From NCBI GenBank assembly GCA_963691705.1, contig OY829538.1, positions 34,058,836 to 34,122,835 on the forward strand: a stretch of DNA of 64,000 bases, written 5' to 3'. Numbering within the stretch: the stretch's first letter is position 1; each line of letters opens with the position of its first letter. Origin of the DNA: Viola odorata. Its lineage: Eukaryota; Streptophyta; Magnoliopsida; Malpighiales; Violaceae. The notes beneath the pieces are model-generated. The model did no database searches and had not been told where the DNA came from. It saw nothing but the letters and a program-made list of their open reading frames with translations. The translations under genes and the position numbers were made by a program. Shown one piece after another: positions 11,685-21,585 of the stretch.

Positions 11685-12370
11685 TTTCACTTCTTCCACA
11701 AAAGATTTCTCAAAATTTTCCACACTTTTACAAACTGATTTCGCAGTTTTTCCACATTTATAAATTTTTCCCCAAATTTTCTCGGTCTACAATATTTTTT
11801 TCGCAAATTTTCCTCATTGGAGATCTTTTTTTCGCAAACTTTCCACGTTGGCAACTTTTTCCACAAAATTTCCACATTGCCAAATTTTTCCTTAAATTTG
11901 GCACATTTGCAATTTTTTTTCCAGAATTTCTCCATATTTGTAAGTATTTTTGCAATGTCTCTATGTGTGCAAATTTTTCTACAATTTCTCAATATCTATA
12001 ATTTTTTCCGCAATCTTTCACGCTTCCAATCTTATTTCCACAATTCTTCCACGTATGCAAAATCTTTTCCTCAATTTTGCCATGGTTACAATTTTTCCAC
12101 ATGTGACAAATTGTTTTCACAATTTTTCCACGTGTGCAGCGATTTCCATAATTTTTTTTTCACGTGTGCAATTTCTTTGCAGATTGCTCCACGGGTGCAA
12201 CTTTTTCTCGTAACTTTTCACATTGATAAAATTTTCCTGTGAGTAAATTCTTCCGCAATTTTTCCATGTATGCGAAAAAAAAATTCTGCAATTTTTCACA
12301 TGCAAATTCTTTCGCGATTTTTCCATGATTATAATTATTTTTGTAACTCTCCATGTCTGCGATTTTTTTA
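11685..12370. repeat. Degenerate ~30-bp tandem array in the leader
   Basis: About 22 diverged units of roughly 30 bp, each built on a T-rich core with CGCAATTTTTCCACNTNTGC. ORFs on both strands through the array are by-products of the low-complexity sequence. It lies between the PBS and gag. Long repetitive leaders are known in large Tat elements. Confidence 0.75.
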
Positions 12371-12607
12371 TGGTACTTGCATTATTTCTATTATCGTACT
12401 TGCCCCTCTCTTTCTCTCACAGTGTGGAAGCCTCGGGATAACATTTCGCATACATTTTAATCATTGTTATTTTAACATTTCGCATACATTCCTGCAACTC
12501 CTAATTATTTCACTTGTTTATTTTCCCAGAGTGAAAGGTTAAAAATTGCTCCCAAAAAGCAAATTGTTCCCCACACTCACCCCATAACCAAGCTCCAAAT
12601 ATGGCAA

Positions 12608-13678
12608 ATGACCGAAAAGGTTCAGGCACTGGAAGCAAGGGTAGAGACGTTTGAAGAACAGATCAAGACCATTACAATAAGCACAACACTAGCAGAAAAA
12701 GAACAGGATGAGGTAGCACTTACCTTGTTACCTGGTGCTTCTGACCCATCTGTGACCCAACCATCGTCTGTTGCTGGGGTTAAATGTCAATGGCAGGATC
12801 CTTTTGGTAGTTCCGCGCTCACCTCAGGCACTATGATTAGACAAAGTGCAAACACTCCAGATGGCGCATCTCTTAATCCTCCACTCGTTGAACACACTCT
12901 TGATATTGGCAAAAGGAAGATCCACTTAGAATCCCAGTATTTCCCTAAACTACTAATATCCCAGCTTACTGGGGGCAATCAGACTCAGCCGCATTTATCC
13001 CATGGTAGCCCTTCTAGCATGAGGGCAGAACATAGGATTAAGTTAGAAAGTGTTGGTAGTACCATGACAGAAATAGCACCTCCGAGCGCACTTCCTAGGA
13101 AGGAAGACGCTAGTATTCTCACCCATCGGCTTAGCTACAAATGACCACCTCCACCGCAGCTCGCACGACATCGACCATACAACCTACCAAATCAACTAAG
13201 AAACCAAAATAACCACGGGAACCGGGAACCAGTGGCTCCTCTCCCCATTGTTGCAAGGGAAATCTACAAACATCTCCTCGCCGCTGGACAGATTCTGCCA
13301 ATCCCAGCCCATTCCCGACAACCTCCATACCCAAAATGGTACGACCCTAACACAAAGTGTGAATACCATGCCGGAGCTCAGGGCCACACTATAGAAAAAT
13401 GCCTCACCTTCAAGAGATAGGTTAATCTCTTACTTAAGAACGGATGGATATCTTTTGAGAGATTGACCAATAGATCTAGCATGGCCGCCAACCTCCTTCC
13501 AAAACAGGTCTTAGGTAGTGGAGGAAAGAATGTTGCTTCAATGGAAGAAGATGTTAACCCTTTCTCTTTAGAGTCAAGCCTATCAAAGTATTCCGAAGTC
13601 ATTAACCAAAGTCCTACCATTATCGGTGCGGCTTCAAATGTCCATGTGGGAAATTTTGGATCGGCTCGGAGCCAGTAA
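12608..13678 (+). pseudogene. gag: gag of Ogre-like Tat element 2, internally deleted
   Basis: One frame runs through the region with two stops (TGA at 13142-13144, TAG at 13418-13420). The N-terminus is MTEKVQALEARVETFEEQIK, a short coiled-coil start common in Tat gag proteins. The C-terminal part has RQPPYPKWYDPNTKCEYHAG and GHTIEKCLTFKR, a CX2HX5HX4C-like knuckle region known from Ogre-type gag, followed by LLKNGWISFE. The central capsid-like gag domain expected between them is missing, so about 250-300 residues have been lost. The frame ends with NVHVGNFGSARSQ at 13678. It cannot make a working capsid protein. Confidence 0.75.
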
Positions 13679-13893
13679 GAAGTCTGGGGAGTGGCTTGTG
13701 TACAACCGGACAACCTCCGTGCATTCCCGATGTTTCTCTATAGTACATATGCATGTTTTTGATGTTTTCCTAAAATGGATTTTGTAAAACTCTTTTGTAG
13801 GAACTTACGATTCCTTTTGTCAAAATATGAATATATGCAGTTTTCTTTACCATCTCAAATGTCTTTTACTCTTCGCATTCTTTATTTTCAGGA
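13679..13893 (+). other. Intron-like gap between gag and RT frames
   Basis: Ogre elements are known to carry a spliced intron before the RT frame. Here a T-rich non-coding stretch ends in CTTTATTTTCAG at 13881-13892, a good 3' splice-site match, right before the RT frame opens at 13897. A donor is not clear (GTGGCTTGTG near 13691 and AAGAAGTCTG nearby are weak). The function is inferred from position. Confidence 0.4.
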
Positions 13894-13896
13894 TGA

Positions 13897-14850
13897 ATGT
13901 TAAATCGGTTTGTCTTGAAAAACCCTGTCTTTTCGGGTGAGGACATCACCGCTGAGACTGAGGACAAGGTAGGGATCCCACATGCGTTAGCTCGCCTAGT
14001 GGAAAATTCAGAGAAAGAGCTAGTCCCCCATCAGGAAGAATTGGAAGAGACAAACTTAGGGGCAAATGGCGAAAACTGAAGGATATTATTCAGAGAGAAA
14101 AGCCAATCACCCTCCTTACAGAATATGAAGATAGGTGTGCATGGTCGTATGAAGACAGGCCGGGTCTTGATCCTAGTATAGTTGAGCATTGGATCCCATT
14201 AAAACCCGAGTTCAAGATGGTAAATGCATCCTGACACCCTTCTAAAGATCAAAGAGAAAGTCGCAGAGCAACTAGACGCGGGTTTCTTGAGAGTTGCTGA
14301 ATACCCAGAAAGGGTTGCCAATATCGTGCCTGTGCCCAAGAAAGATGGGAAAGTCCGCATATGTGTGGATTTTCGTGATCTCAATCGAGCAAGACCTAAG
14401 GATGATTTCCTGCTCCCTCATATTAATACCATAATGCCATGGATGGGTTCTCGAGTTACAATCAAATCAAGATGGCTCGAGAAGATAGTGAGAAAACAAC
14501 TTTTATCATGCCGTGGGGAACCTTCTGTTACAAGGTGATGCCCTTTGGACTAAAGAATGCAGGTGCCACGTACCAGCGTGCCGCTGTCACTATTTTCCAT
14601 GACGAGGTTGATATATATGTCGACGACGTGATAGCCAAATCTCGTGCAACACAAGATCACGTAGAAGTCTTAAGGAAGGTACTCGAAAGACTAAGGCAGT
14701 ACCAGATGCGGTCGAATCCGGCCAAATGCACTTTCAGAGTAACATTTAGAAAATTATTAGGATTCATTATCAGCAATAGAGGCATAGAGGCAAACCCCGA
14801 CAAAGTAAGGGAAATTTAGGAGCTACCTTCTCCTAAAACTGAAAAGGAGC
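13897..14850 (+). pseudogene. pol: Reverse transcriptase part of Tat element 2 pol, truncated
   Basis: The pre-RT linker shows VPHQEELEETNLG, then a frameshift. CAWSYEDRPGLDPSIVEHW follows in another frame (about 14138-14195), a conserved Tat pre-RT motif. The RT itself shows AGFLRVAEYPERVANIVPVP, KKDGKVRICVDFRDLNRA, KTTFIMPWGTFCYKVMPFGL and the catalytic YVDD box (14616-14627). A frameshift near 14440 splits fingers and palm. Homology stops near 14850 (SPKTEKE), where the connection domain should begin. RNase H and integrase are not found downstream, so a deletion removed more than half of pol. Confidence 0.85.
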
Positions 14851-15784
14851 AGGAATGCCAATCAACGTACTCAATACGATCTTGTTCTGAGATATGACAA
14901 CATTTAAGACCCATACGGTTTCTGATCGCAAATTCAAGATTCAACCATGATCAAGTTATTCATGTTTTGAATTTGATCAAACAAGATCTCCTCACGTGCA
15001 CAATAATTATACGGTGAAGATTAACCCTCTAATTGGTGAGCCAGTAAGCACGGATGTTGATAGGATTGTATTCACTTGTTTCATCCACAATCCCGTGTTG
15101 CAAAAGCTGAAGCGGTGGAGCCCCCCCGCAAAGAAACAACTGGTTAGATTCCCCAGTGGCAACCCAAATTTCCAGTTGACCAAGGATTCTCTTCCATCCC
15201 TTAAGATGATGTTTAGAAACAACTAGTCTCGAGGTTCATTCTGAGCTCATCTTTCCTTGGCAATCTGATCAAGTCCAAGAGAAATTGAGTTGATTCTAAG
15301 GTTGGATCCACATGAAGAGATCGTACATCCACTTCCCAGTAAGGAGTTATTGCCCGGTCACTTAGAAGGTCGTCTACGCCTATAACACTATTCAAGAACT
15401 TAACGACCATTCTTCGAGATGCTGTGACTGGCTGTGATGGGACTGTTAGAAATATTTACAACAATACAATTATCTAGTTTGGGCACAAACGATGTTGGAT
15501 CAGAATTACGAAGCCGATTCCCTACTAGTTAACCTGTTAGATCATTAGCTGCTGCTTGCTACACATCAACAGAAGTCTATTTTCCTCTCTGCCTCTTTAA
15601 ATTTTGTATAATCATTCGACATTCATTCCCGCATTGGGGGTAATTCTTTTTAATTGTTCATATTTTTTTGTGAATGGTCATACCCTCACATTTTTGTCTA
15701 TAAATTCCCTAAAATTGTTAAGATTTGTGCATAAAATTCTTTGAATAAGAATCCACACTACCCTCAAATTTTTCACATCCATTT
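14851..15784. other. Unassigned sequence after the truncated pol
   Basis: The longest ORF (14996-15226, 76 codons) has no recognisable motif. The sequence may be 3' untranslated DNA of the Tat element or foreign filler at the deletion junction. Confidence 0.3.
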
Positions 15785-16140
15785 GAAATCATATGACATG
15801 CATTATCTCACCTACTAGCTCTTATATCTGCAGCATGCCTTAGGCGTAAGCAGTCATAAACACATCCCTGTGAGCATTTCGGGCCACCATTTGAGCATAA
15901 ATGCCTAACTAAAGCGTAGTTAGATTTGCATAATATCTAGGGTACATGCACCATAAGACATGGGATAGTAGTAAGATGACATTGGACTTTGCTCTTCCTT
16001 CCATTTTTTTTATTTTCCCCAATGAGTAGTGCTCGACTAAGGTAGTCAACATGAGGTAAGGTGCGCAATGAGTATGGAAGAAAAAGAAACCCCCAAAGAT
16101 TATTGATGGCAAGTGTTGGAAGAAGACCAAAGGACTTGGG
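15785..16140 (+). repeat. 3' block, copy 1 (repeated at 20.2 kb)
   Basis: Shares with 20190-20540 a series of stretches in the same order: CTCTTATATCTGCAGCATG versus CTCTTATATCCATGACATG, TTAGGCGTAAGCA, GGTACATG, AGTAAGATGACATTGGACTT and GAGTAGTGCTCGACT. The two copies are about 4.4 kb apart and diverged. The block precedes a tandem array in both places. Confidence 0.65.
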
Positions 16141-16319
16141 CACTTATGGTTTTCGTGTCTACATATATGCGTGTGTTGTGTGAATTTTTTTCAATTTAGA
16201 ATTCTAGGCCACTGTCCTTGCTAAGATAGTCTAGAGAGTCTTTCGCATGATTTTCTGTTTAGTTTTCTTTGTGTGTTTAGGAAAATTGCAAGACCGTATG
16301 GAGTGGCAACAAATCCAGC

Positions 16320-16562
16320 AATGACCGAATGGAGTACGTTACCACTCCATAATCAAATTCGTGTGGAGGTACATTTCCCCCTCTATCTGATCAGCCATCC
16401 GAATGGAGCACGCTACCACTCCATAATCAATTTTGTGCAACAGACCATGCTCCTCTACCATCAAGATGCCTGAATGGAGTACGTTACCACTCCCAATCAA
16501 CTTTGTACGCTGGATCACGCTCCCCCACCATCCGAGCATCCGAATGGAGATACGTTACCACT
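16320..16562. repeat. ~72-bp tandem repeat with hairpin core
   Basis: Four copies of a core reading GAATGGAGTACGTTACCACTCC (with small variants) at about 16327, 16399, 16471 and 16541, spaced near 71 bp. ATGGAGT and ACTCCAT are inverted repeats flanking ACGTTACC, so each unit can form a 7-bp stem. The same core recurs in the 97-bp satellite at 21.6-23.5 kb. Confidence 0.7.
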
Positions 16563-17835
16563 CCCCTTTCAAAAATTTCGTGTGGCGGTTCAAAACCCAA
16601 CCTTCCAAGTTTTGTGTGGCAGTTCAAAACCCCACCTTTCAAAATTTCAAAACTCCACCTTCCAAGTTTTGTGTGGCGGTTCAAGACCCCACCTTTCAAA
16701 ACACGCAGTTTCACCGAAAATGAGATTTGTTACCTCTCATCGCACCATGTCGATTCCTTTGCCTCTAACATGATATGGAACCATCATTAAGACCCGTCTT
16801 TCATCAAAAACTAGGTCCTTGCTCCTCGTAGAGCCAATCCGTGGGTTTCGTTGATAGCATACAAGGTCACATTACGTCGTTGGAATGAATAAAAACTTCC
16901 TTCGTATCTTCACCGAAGTGTCATCTCTTCAGTCGTCCTAAAAGTATTAAGTGAAAGTGTGGCCGGAAGAATGAACAAGCAGCGTGGAGGCCTCGGGATT
17001 GCACGTCATGCATGTTATTACTTATGCTCACTAATATTTCTTTTTTCTTGAATATTTTTCAGGATAAATGATATCTCTCAGAAAGTGAACTATCCCCCCC
17101 ACCTTCGTCAAAATTTGGTACTTTCGTCAAATTTTGTGTGGCGGTTCACACCCGACTCTCATCAAAAAAATTTGTGGTGGTTCACACCCCACTTTTGTCT
17201 AATCTTGTATGGTGGTTCACACCCCACTTTCGTCAAATTTTATGTTGTGGTTCACACCCAACTTTCGTCAAATTTTGTGTGGCGGTTAACACCCCCTCTT
17301 TCTTCCAAATTTTGTGTCGCGGTTCAAACCACCACTTTCGTCAAAATTTTATGCGTCGGTTCAAACCCCACCTTTCAAAAAAACTCGTGTGGCGGTTCAA
17401 AATCCTACCTTTCAAAAATTACGTGGCAGTTCGATACCCCACCTTTCAAAAAATCGTGTGGCGGTTCAAACCCCACCTTTCAAAAATCGTGTGGCGGTTC
17501 AAACCCCACCTTTCCAAAAAATCGTGTGGTGGTTCAAAACCCCACCTTTCAAAAATCATGTGGCGGTTCAAACCCCACCTTCCAAAAAAATCTTATGGCG
17601 GTTTAAACCCCACCTTTCAAAAATCGTGTGGCGGTTTAAACCCCCACGTTTGAAAAAATCGTGTGGTGGTTCAAACCCCACCTTTCAAAAAATCATGTGG
17701 TGATTCAAAACTCCACTTTCGTCAAAATCTTGTGTGGCGGTTGAAACCCCACGTTTCAATCTTGTGCGGCGGTTCAAACCACTACTATCGTCAATTTTTT
17801 TGCGACGGGTCACCCCCACCCCCCACTTCAATTTT
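16563..17835. repeat. ~30-bp GTGTGGCGGTTCAAACCCC arrays
   Basis: Two blocks (16563-16720 and about 17085-17835) of units built on GTGTGGCGGTTCAAACCCCA followed by CCTTTCAAAAAT. At least 20 units occur in the longer block, with more variation at its start. They keep three plus-strand frames open for up to 170 codons, which explains the repetitive FVWRFKPHLS-type ORFs; I do not call these genes. Between the blocks (16721-17084) is unremarkable sequence. Confidence 0.8.
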
Positions 17836-18096
17836 GATTGCATAGACATGAAAGGAAGCTTCCCCATAGTCGAGCCTACTACTTTATACAAGGGCGCTTC
17901 GTGGGAGACAACCCACGTGTTCTTTTCAATATTTCTATTTTTTTGTTAATTTCAAAATTCAAAATCTTGGGATACCTTTTTCTCTTGAATTTACTATTTA
18001 AATCCCTCTTCATTTCAGGTGCAAGGAGATTTGTAAACTTAGGGGGCAAGCAAGTGAAGTGATGACCAAAAGAAGGTGTTGAAAAATGTCAAAGCT
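17836..18096. other. Spacer, no gene seen
   Basis: Short AT-rich spacer between the array and the duplicated MULE flank. Nothing recognisable. Confidence 0.4.
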
Positions 18097-18468
18097 CATT
18101 TTTCAGGGAAGTTGTCCTTTACATTTTCGCAATTTCCATTTCCACGATTTTAAAATTCCCACAATTTACGTTGTTACAAGAGTGCGTGTGCACAAGAGTG
18201 TGTCTGTGTCATGTCTGCTAAATTTCTTAGCTTTTGGCAAAAAAAATATATTGCTTGGTTTAAAAAGGGGTAATAGTACAACACATTTTTCAGGGAAGTT
18301 GTCCTTTACATTTTCGCAATTTCCATTTCCACGATTTTAAAATTCCCACAATTTACGTTGTTACAAGAGTGCGTGTGCACAAGAGTGTGTGTGTGTCATG
18401 TCTGCTAAATTTCTTAGCTTTTGCCAAAAAAAATATATTGCTTGGTTTAAAAATGGGTAATAGTACAA
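18097..18468. repeat. Direct duplication (2 x 185 bp) that includes a transposon end
   Basis: Copies at 18097-18281 and 18284-18468 are nearly identical. Each ends with the 9-bp MULE target sequence GTTTAAAAA followed by the first bases of the element's inverted repeat (GGGGTAATAGTACAA in copy 1, TGGGTAATAGTACAA in copy 2). The intact element continues only after copy 2. Confidence 0.9.
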
Positions 18469-20083
18469 AGGCCCCCTATACTATCGATGAAAACGGGTTT
18501 AGCCCCTATCCTTTAATTTTTTTGGCATACCCCCCTGTACTCATCCCCATTATCATGATGACCCCTTCCATTAAAAATAACAAAATTCCGTTGGTATTAA
18601 CCCTCTAGAGCCGGTGTCCATGACCAGCCTTTTTTTTTTCTTTAAAAATTTAGAAAAATAATATAATTAATTTAAAAAATCTACAAAAATAATATAATTA
18701 ATTTAAAAAATCCAGAAAAATAAAATAATTAATTTAAAAAATCATAAAAATAATTTAATTAATTTTAAAATTTTAGAAAAATAATATAATTAATATAAAA
18801 ATTTTAGAAAATTAATATAATTAATTTTAAAAAATCATAAAAATAATTTAATTAATTTTAAAAATCCAAAAAATTAGTTATATTATTTTCTAAAAAATCT
18901 AGAAAAATAAGATAATTAATTTTAAAAATTCAAAAAATTAATGTAATTGATTTAAAAATCCAGAACAAAATCCCAAAAAGATGTAAAAATTCCAAAACAA
19001 AATTTATAAATTACAAAAAAATGTTTTCTTTTCAGTAATAATAAAGAATATAAAATTTAATTGGTCTTATTTATTTTACTCCTTTTTTTAATTTTAGTTT
19101 CAGCAATTGTTTTGATTTTTGTTTACACAAAAAGATAGTTTAAAAATAGTATTCATAAATTAAAAAAAGAAAAAGAAGAAACTAAACATCTTTATTTATG
19201 GCTACCCAGCAGCCAATCTACTCCCAAACCCTACAACCCAAGAACATCATCTTCTTCGCTCAACTAGCACTGCCTCCAGCCACCACCTCTTTTCTCTTTT
19301 CTTTTCTTCTCTTCCCTTTTCTTTTTCTTTATTGTTTGGATGGGGTTGAGTGTGTGGTGGTTGTGGTGTTGGGTAAGGTTTGTTGGTGTTTGTTAGTGAG
19401 GCAGCGATGAGGTGGGTACGGCGGTGGGTTGGTTTTGGGTGCGTGGTTTTGGGTTGATTTTTTTCTGATCTTTAAAATTAATTACATTACTTTTATGTAT
19501 TTTTAAAATTAATTACGGTATTTATTTGAATTTTTCAAATTAAGTAAATTATTTTTCTAAATTTTTAAAATTAAATATAGTATTTTTGTAAATATTAAAA
19601 TTAATTACATTATTTTTCAGAATTTTTTAAAATTAATTATATTATTTTTTAGAATTTATGAAATTAATTACATTATTTTTCTGAATTTAATTACATTATT
19701 TTTCTAACAGTTTTACAATTAAGTAAAGTATTTTTTTGGATTTTTAAAATTAATTACATTATTTTTCTGCATCTTTTAAGTTAATTGTACTAATTTTCTA
19801 GATTTTTAAATAATTATATTATTTTTATGAATTTTTCAAATTAATTATATTATATTTTTAGATTTTTAAATTAATTATATTATTTTTCTGAATTTTTAAA
19901 GAAAAAAAAACCGGTCATGGACACCGGCTGCAGAGGGTCAAAACCAATGGAATTTTGATTTTTTTAATGGAAGGGGTCATCATGATAACGGGGATGAGTA
20001 GAGGGGGGTCTGCGAAAAATTTAAAGGATAGGGGCTAAACCCGTTTTCGTCGATAGTACAGTGGGCCTTTGTACTATTACCCC
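18454..20083. mobile_element. Mutator-like foldback element, 1630 bp, with 9-bp TSD
   Basis: The two ends are inverted repeats of about 190 bp (18454-18645 and 19898-20083), about 90% alike by eye; they share GGGTAATAGTACAAAGGCCC, AACGGGTTTAGCCCCTATCC and ATCATGATGACCCCTTCCAT. The flanks are GTTTAAAAA at 18445-18453 and 20084-20092, a perfect 9-bp target duplication, the Mutator length. Inward of the ends, both halves hold AT-rich units (AATTAATTATATTATTTTT type) in opposite orientation, so the whole element can fold back. No transposase is present. The centre (about 19190-19470) is GC-richer and may be captured sequence. The first base of the left end is T where the right end and the duplicate flank have G. 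Confidence 0.9.
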
Positions 20084-20092
20084 GTTTAAAAA

Positions 20093-20189
20093 TCCTACGT
20101 CTTCAAACATTCCATAAATTAAGCATGTTCATCATTTCATTGCGTCACAGATAACATGCGCGTTCATTAGAAATTATGTGACATACATG
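20093..20189. other. Right flank of the MULE
   Basis: Short continuation of the host sequence after the target duplication; nothing recognisable. Confidence 0.4.
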
Positions 20190-20540
20190 GTCTTGTCTGT
20201 TAACTCTTATATCCATGACATGTTTTAGGCGTAAGCAATCACAAAACATATCCCTACGAGCATTTTGGGTTTTCACGCCTTATTTCTTTCATGAGTGTAA
20301 ATGCTAAGCTAAGTGCTAGTTAGATTTTCATAATATCCAGGGTACATGAACCATCAGACATAGGATAACAGTAAGATGACATTGGACTTTGCTTTCGCTC
20401 TTCTTCCACATTTTTTCATTTTTTAAAACTTTTTGCCTTCAAACACATACTTTGTACACCATGTACGACTCTATCAAACACCCAAAAGACTCTTATTTTC
20501 TCCTAACCAAGTGAGTAGTGCTCGACTGGGACCGCTAAAC
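20190..20540 (+). repeat. 3' block, copy 2
   Basis: Diverged second copy of the block at 15785-16140, with the same order of shared stretches (see that entry). It may come from a segmental duplication inside one Tat element or from a second related element. The interval between the copies holds the 30-bp arrays and the MULE. Confidence 0.65.
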
Positions 20541-21585
20541 TGGAGTTGAAAATACACATCAAGCAAGGGAATGACAAGGAAGCCCTTAGGGGATCGCTGA
20601 CGAATCAAGTGTCAAAAAGAGGCCGAATAAATCAAGGCTTGAAGGCTTCTGCCAAAGACAGAGATGATGACAGACCAAACCAATAGTACTTGCTTTGCTT
20701 GTAAAAAAAACAAAAACCAAAAAAAAAATAAAAAAATTAAAATCAAAAGGTGTTTAAAGAACACAATCAACAAAACAACAGCAGAAGCAAGCACTTACAA
20801 AAAAATGGTCAAACACCAACAGCAAAACGATCTCAAAAGGAAAAGAGATCATTCCCTGCGAATATCGCAAACTTGGGCACGATGCCCTCAAAACAATCCA
20901 GAAGGAACATCTCAAGCAAAGATTTGACAATTTGTGCACTTTGCCCTCGCCATAATCAAATCGTCGAGCATCGTTCAACACACTTTGTCCTCATCACAAT
21001 CAGTCGTCGAGCACAAACTCATTAAAAAATTTCGCAAAATAAAAACACACAACACTTTTCCTTTTCTTCTACAAATTCCTCCTTCTTTCTCCCTCGCAAG
21101 GTCCTCTTGATTATTAGCAGGCCCATGCATGTGCATCTTTCACTCGGATTGACATTGCAAATTTAATTTTTGTGCTATGTTTATTGCATTTTTTGGAGTG
21201 TAAACACATAGCCCTATTTTCTGAGCGTGAGCATAAACACTGATATCTGGTGAGGATTGCTTATAGTTGCATGTCACGGGAAAGTCTTTCCATGAGGTCA
21301 TTATTTCCTGAACAAGATGCGAACGTTATCTAGTCTTGTATCAATAATGTTTATATAACGAAAACTGAACGAACATTTTTCAAAAATATAATACTTGAAT
21401 TAGTTTTCTCTTAAACAAAGAGGTCATTTTCGGTCCAAATAAAAGACTTGGGCGCAAGCCGAGGTTTAAATGTAGGAATACACGATATTTCTAACATTAT
21501 CATTTGCTCTTTATTTTTCCATCTGTTGTTGCTTTCATGGTTGCTTCCTTCCTATTCGCAGAGTACAGGTACGCTTCAATGGAAA
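20541..21585. other. Spacer before the 97-bp satellite, no gene seen
   Basis: A-rich stretches and short ORFs only. The words TTTGTCCTC and GTCGAGCA recur locally (20940-21010), a small imperfect repeat. Confidence 0.4.

Noticed and set aside
11660..12354. ORFs on both strands rich in Phe or Lys
   Set aside because: Low-complexity T-rich repeats; no conservation in the related leader at 5-6 kb.
17085..17703. Three overlapping ORFs of 129-173 codons with WRFKPHLS-type repeats
   Set aside because: Product of the ~30-bp array, open in three frames.
20664..21025. Lys-rich plus-strand ORFs
   Set aside because: A-rich low-complexity sequence; no domain, no conserved neighbour.
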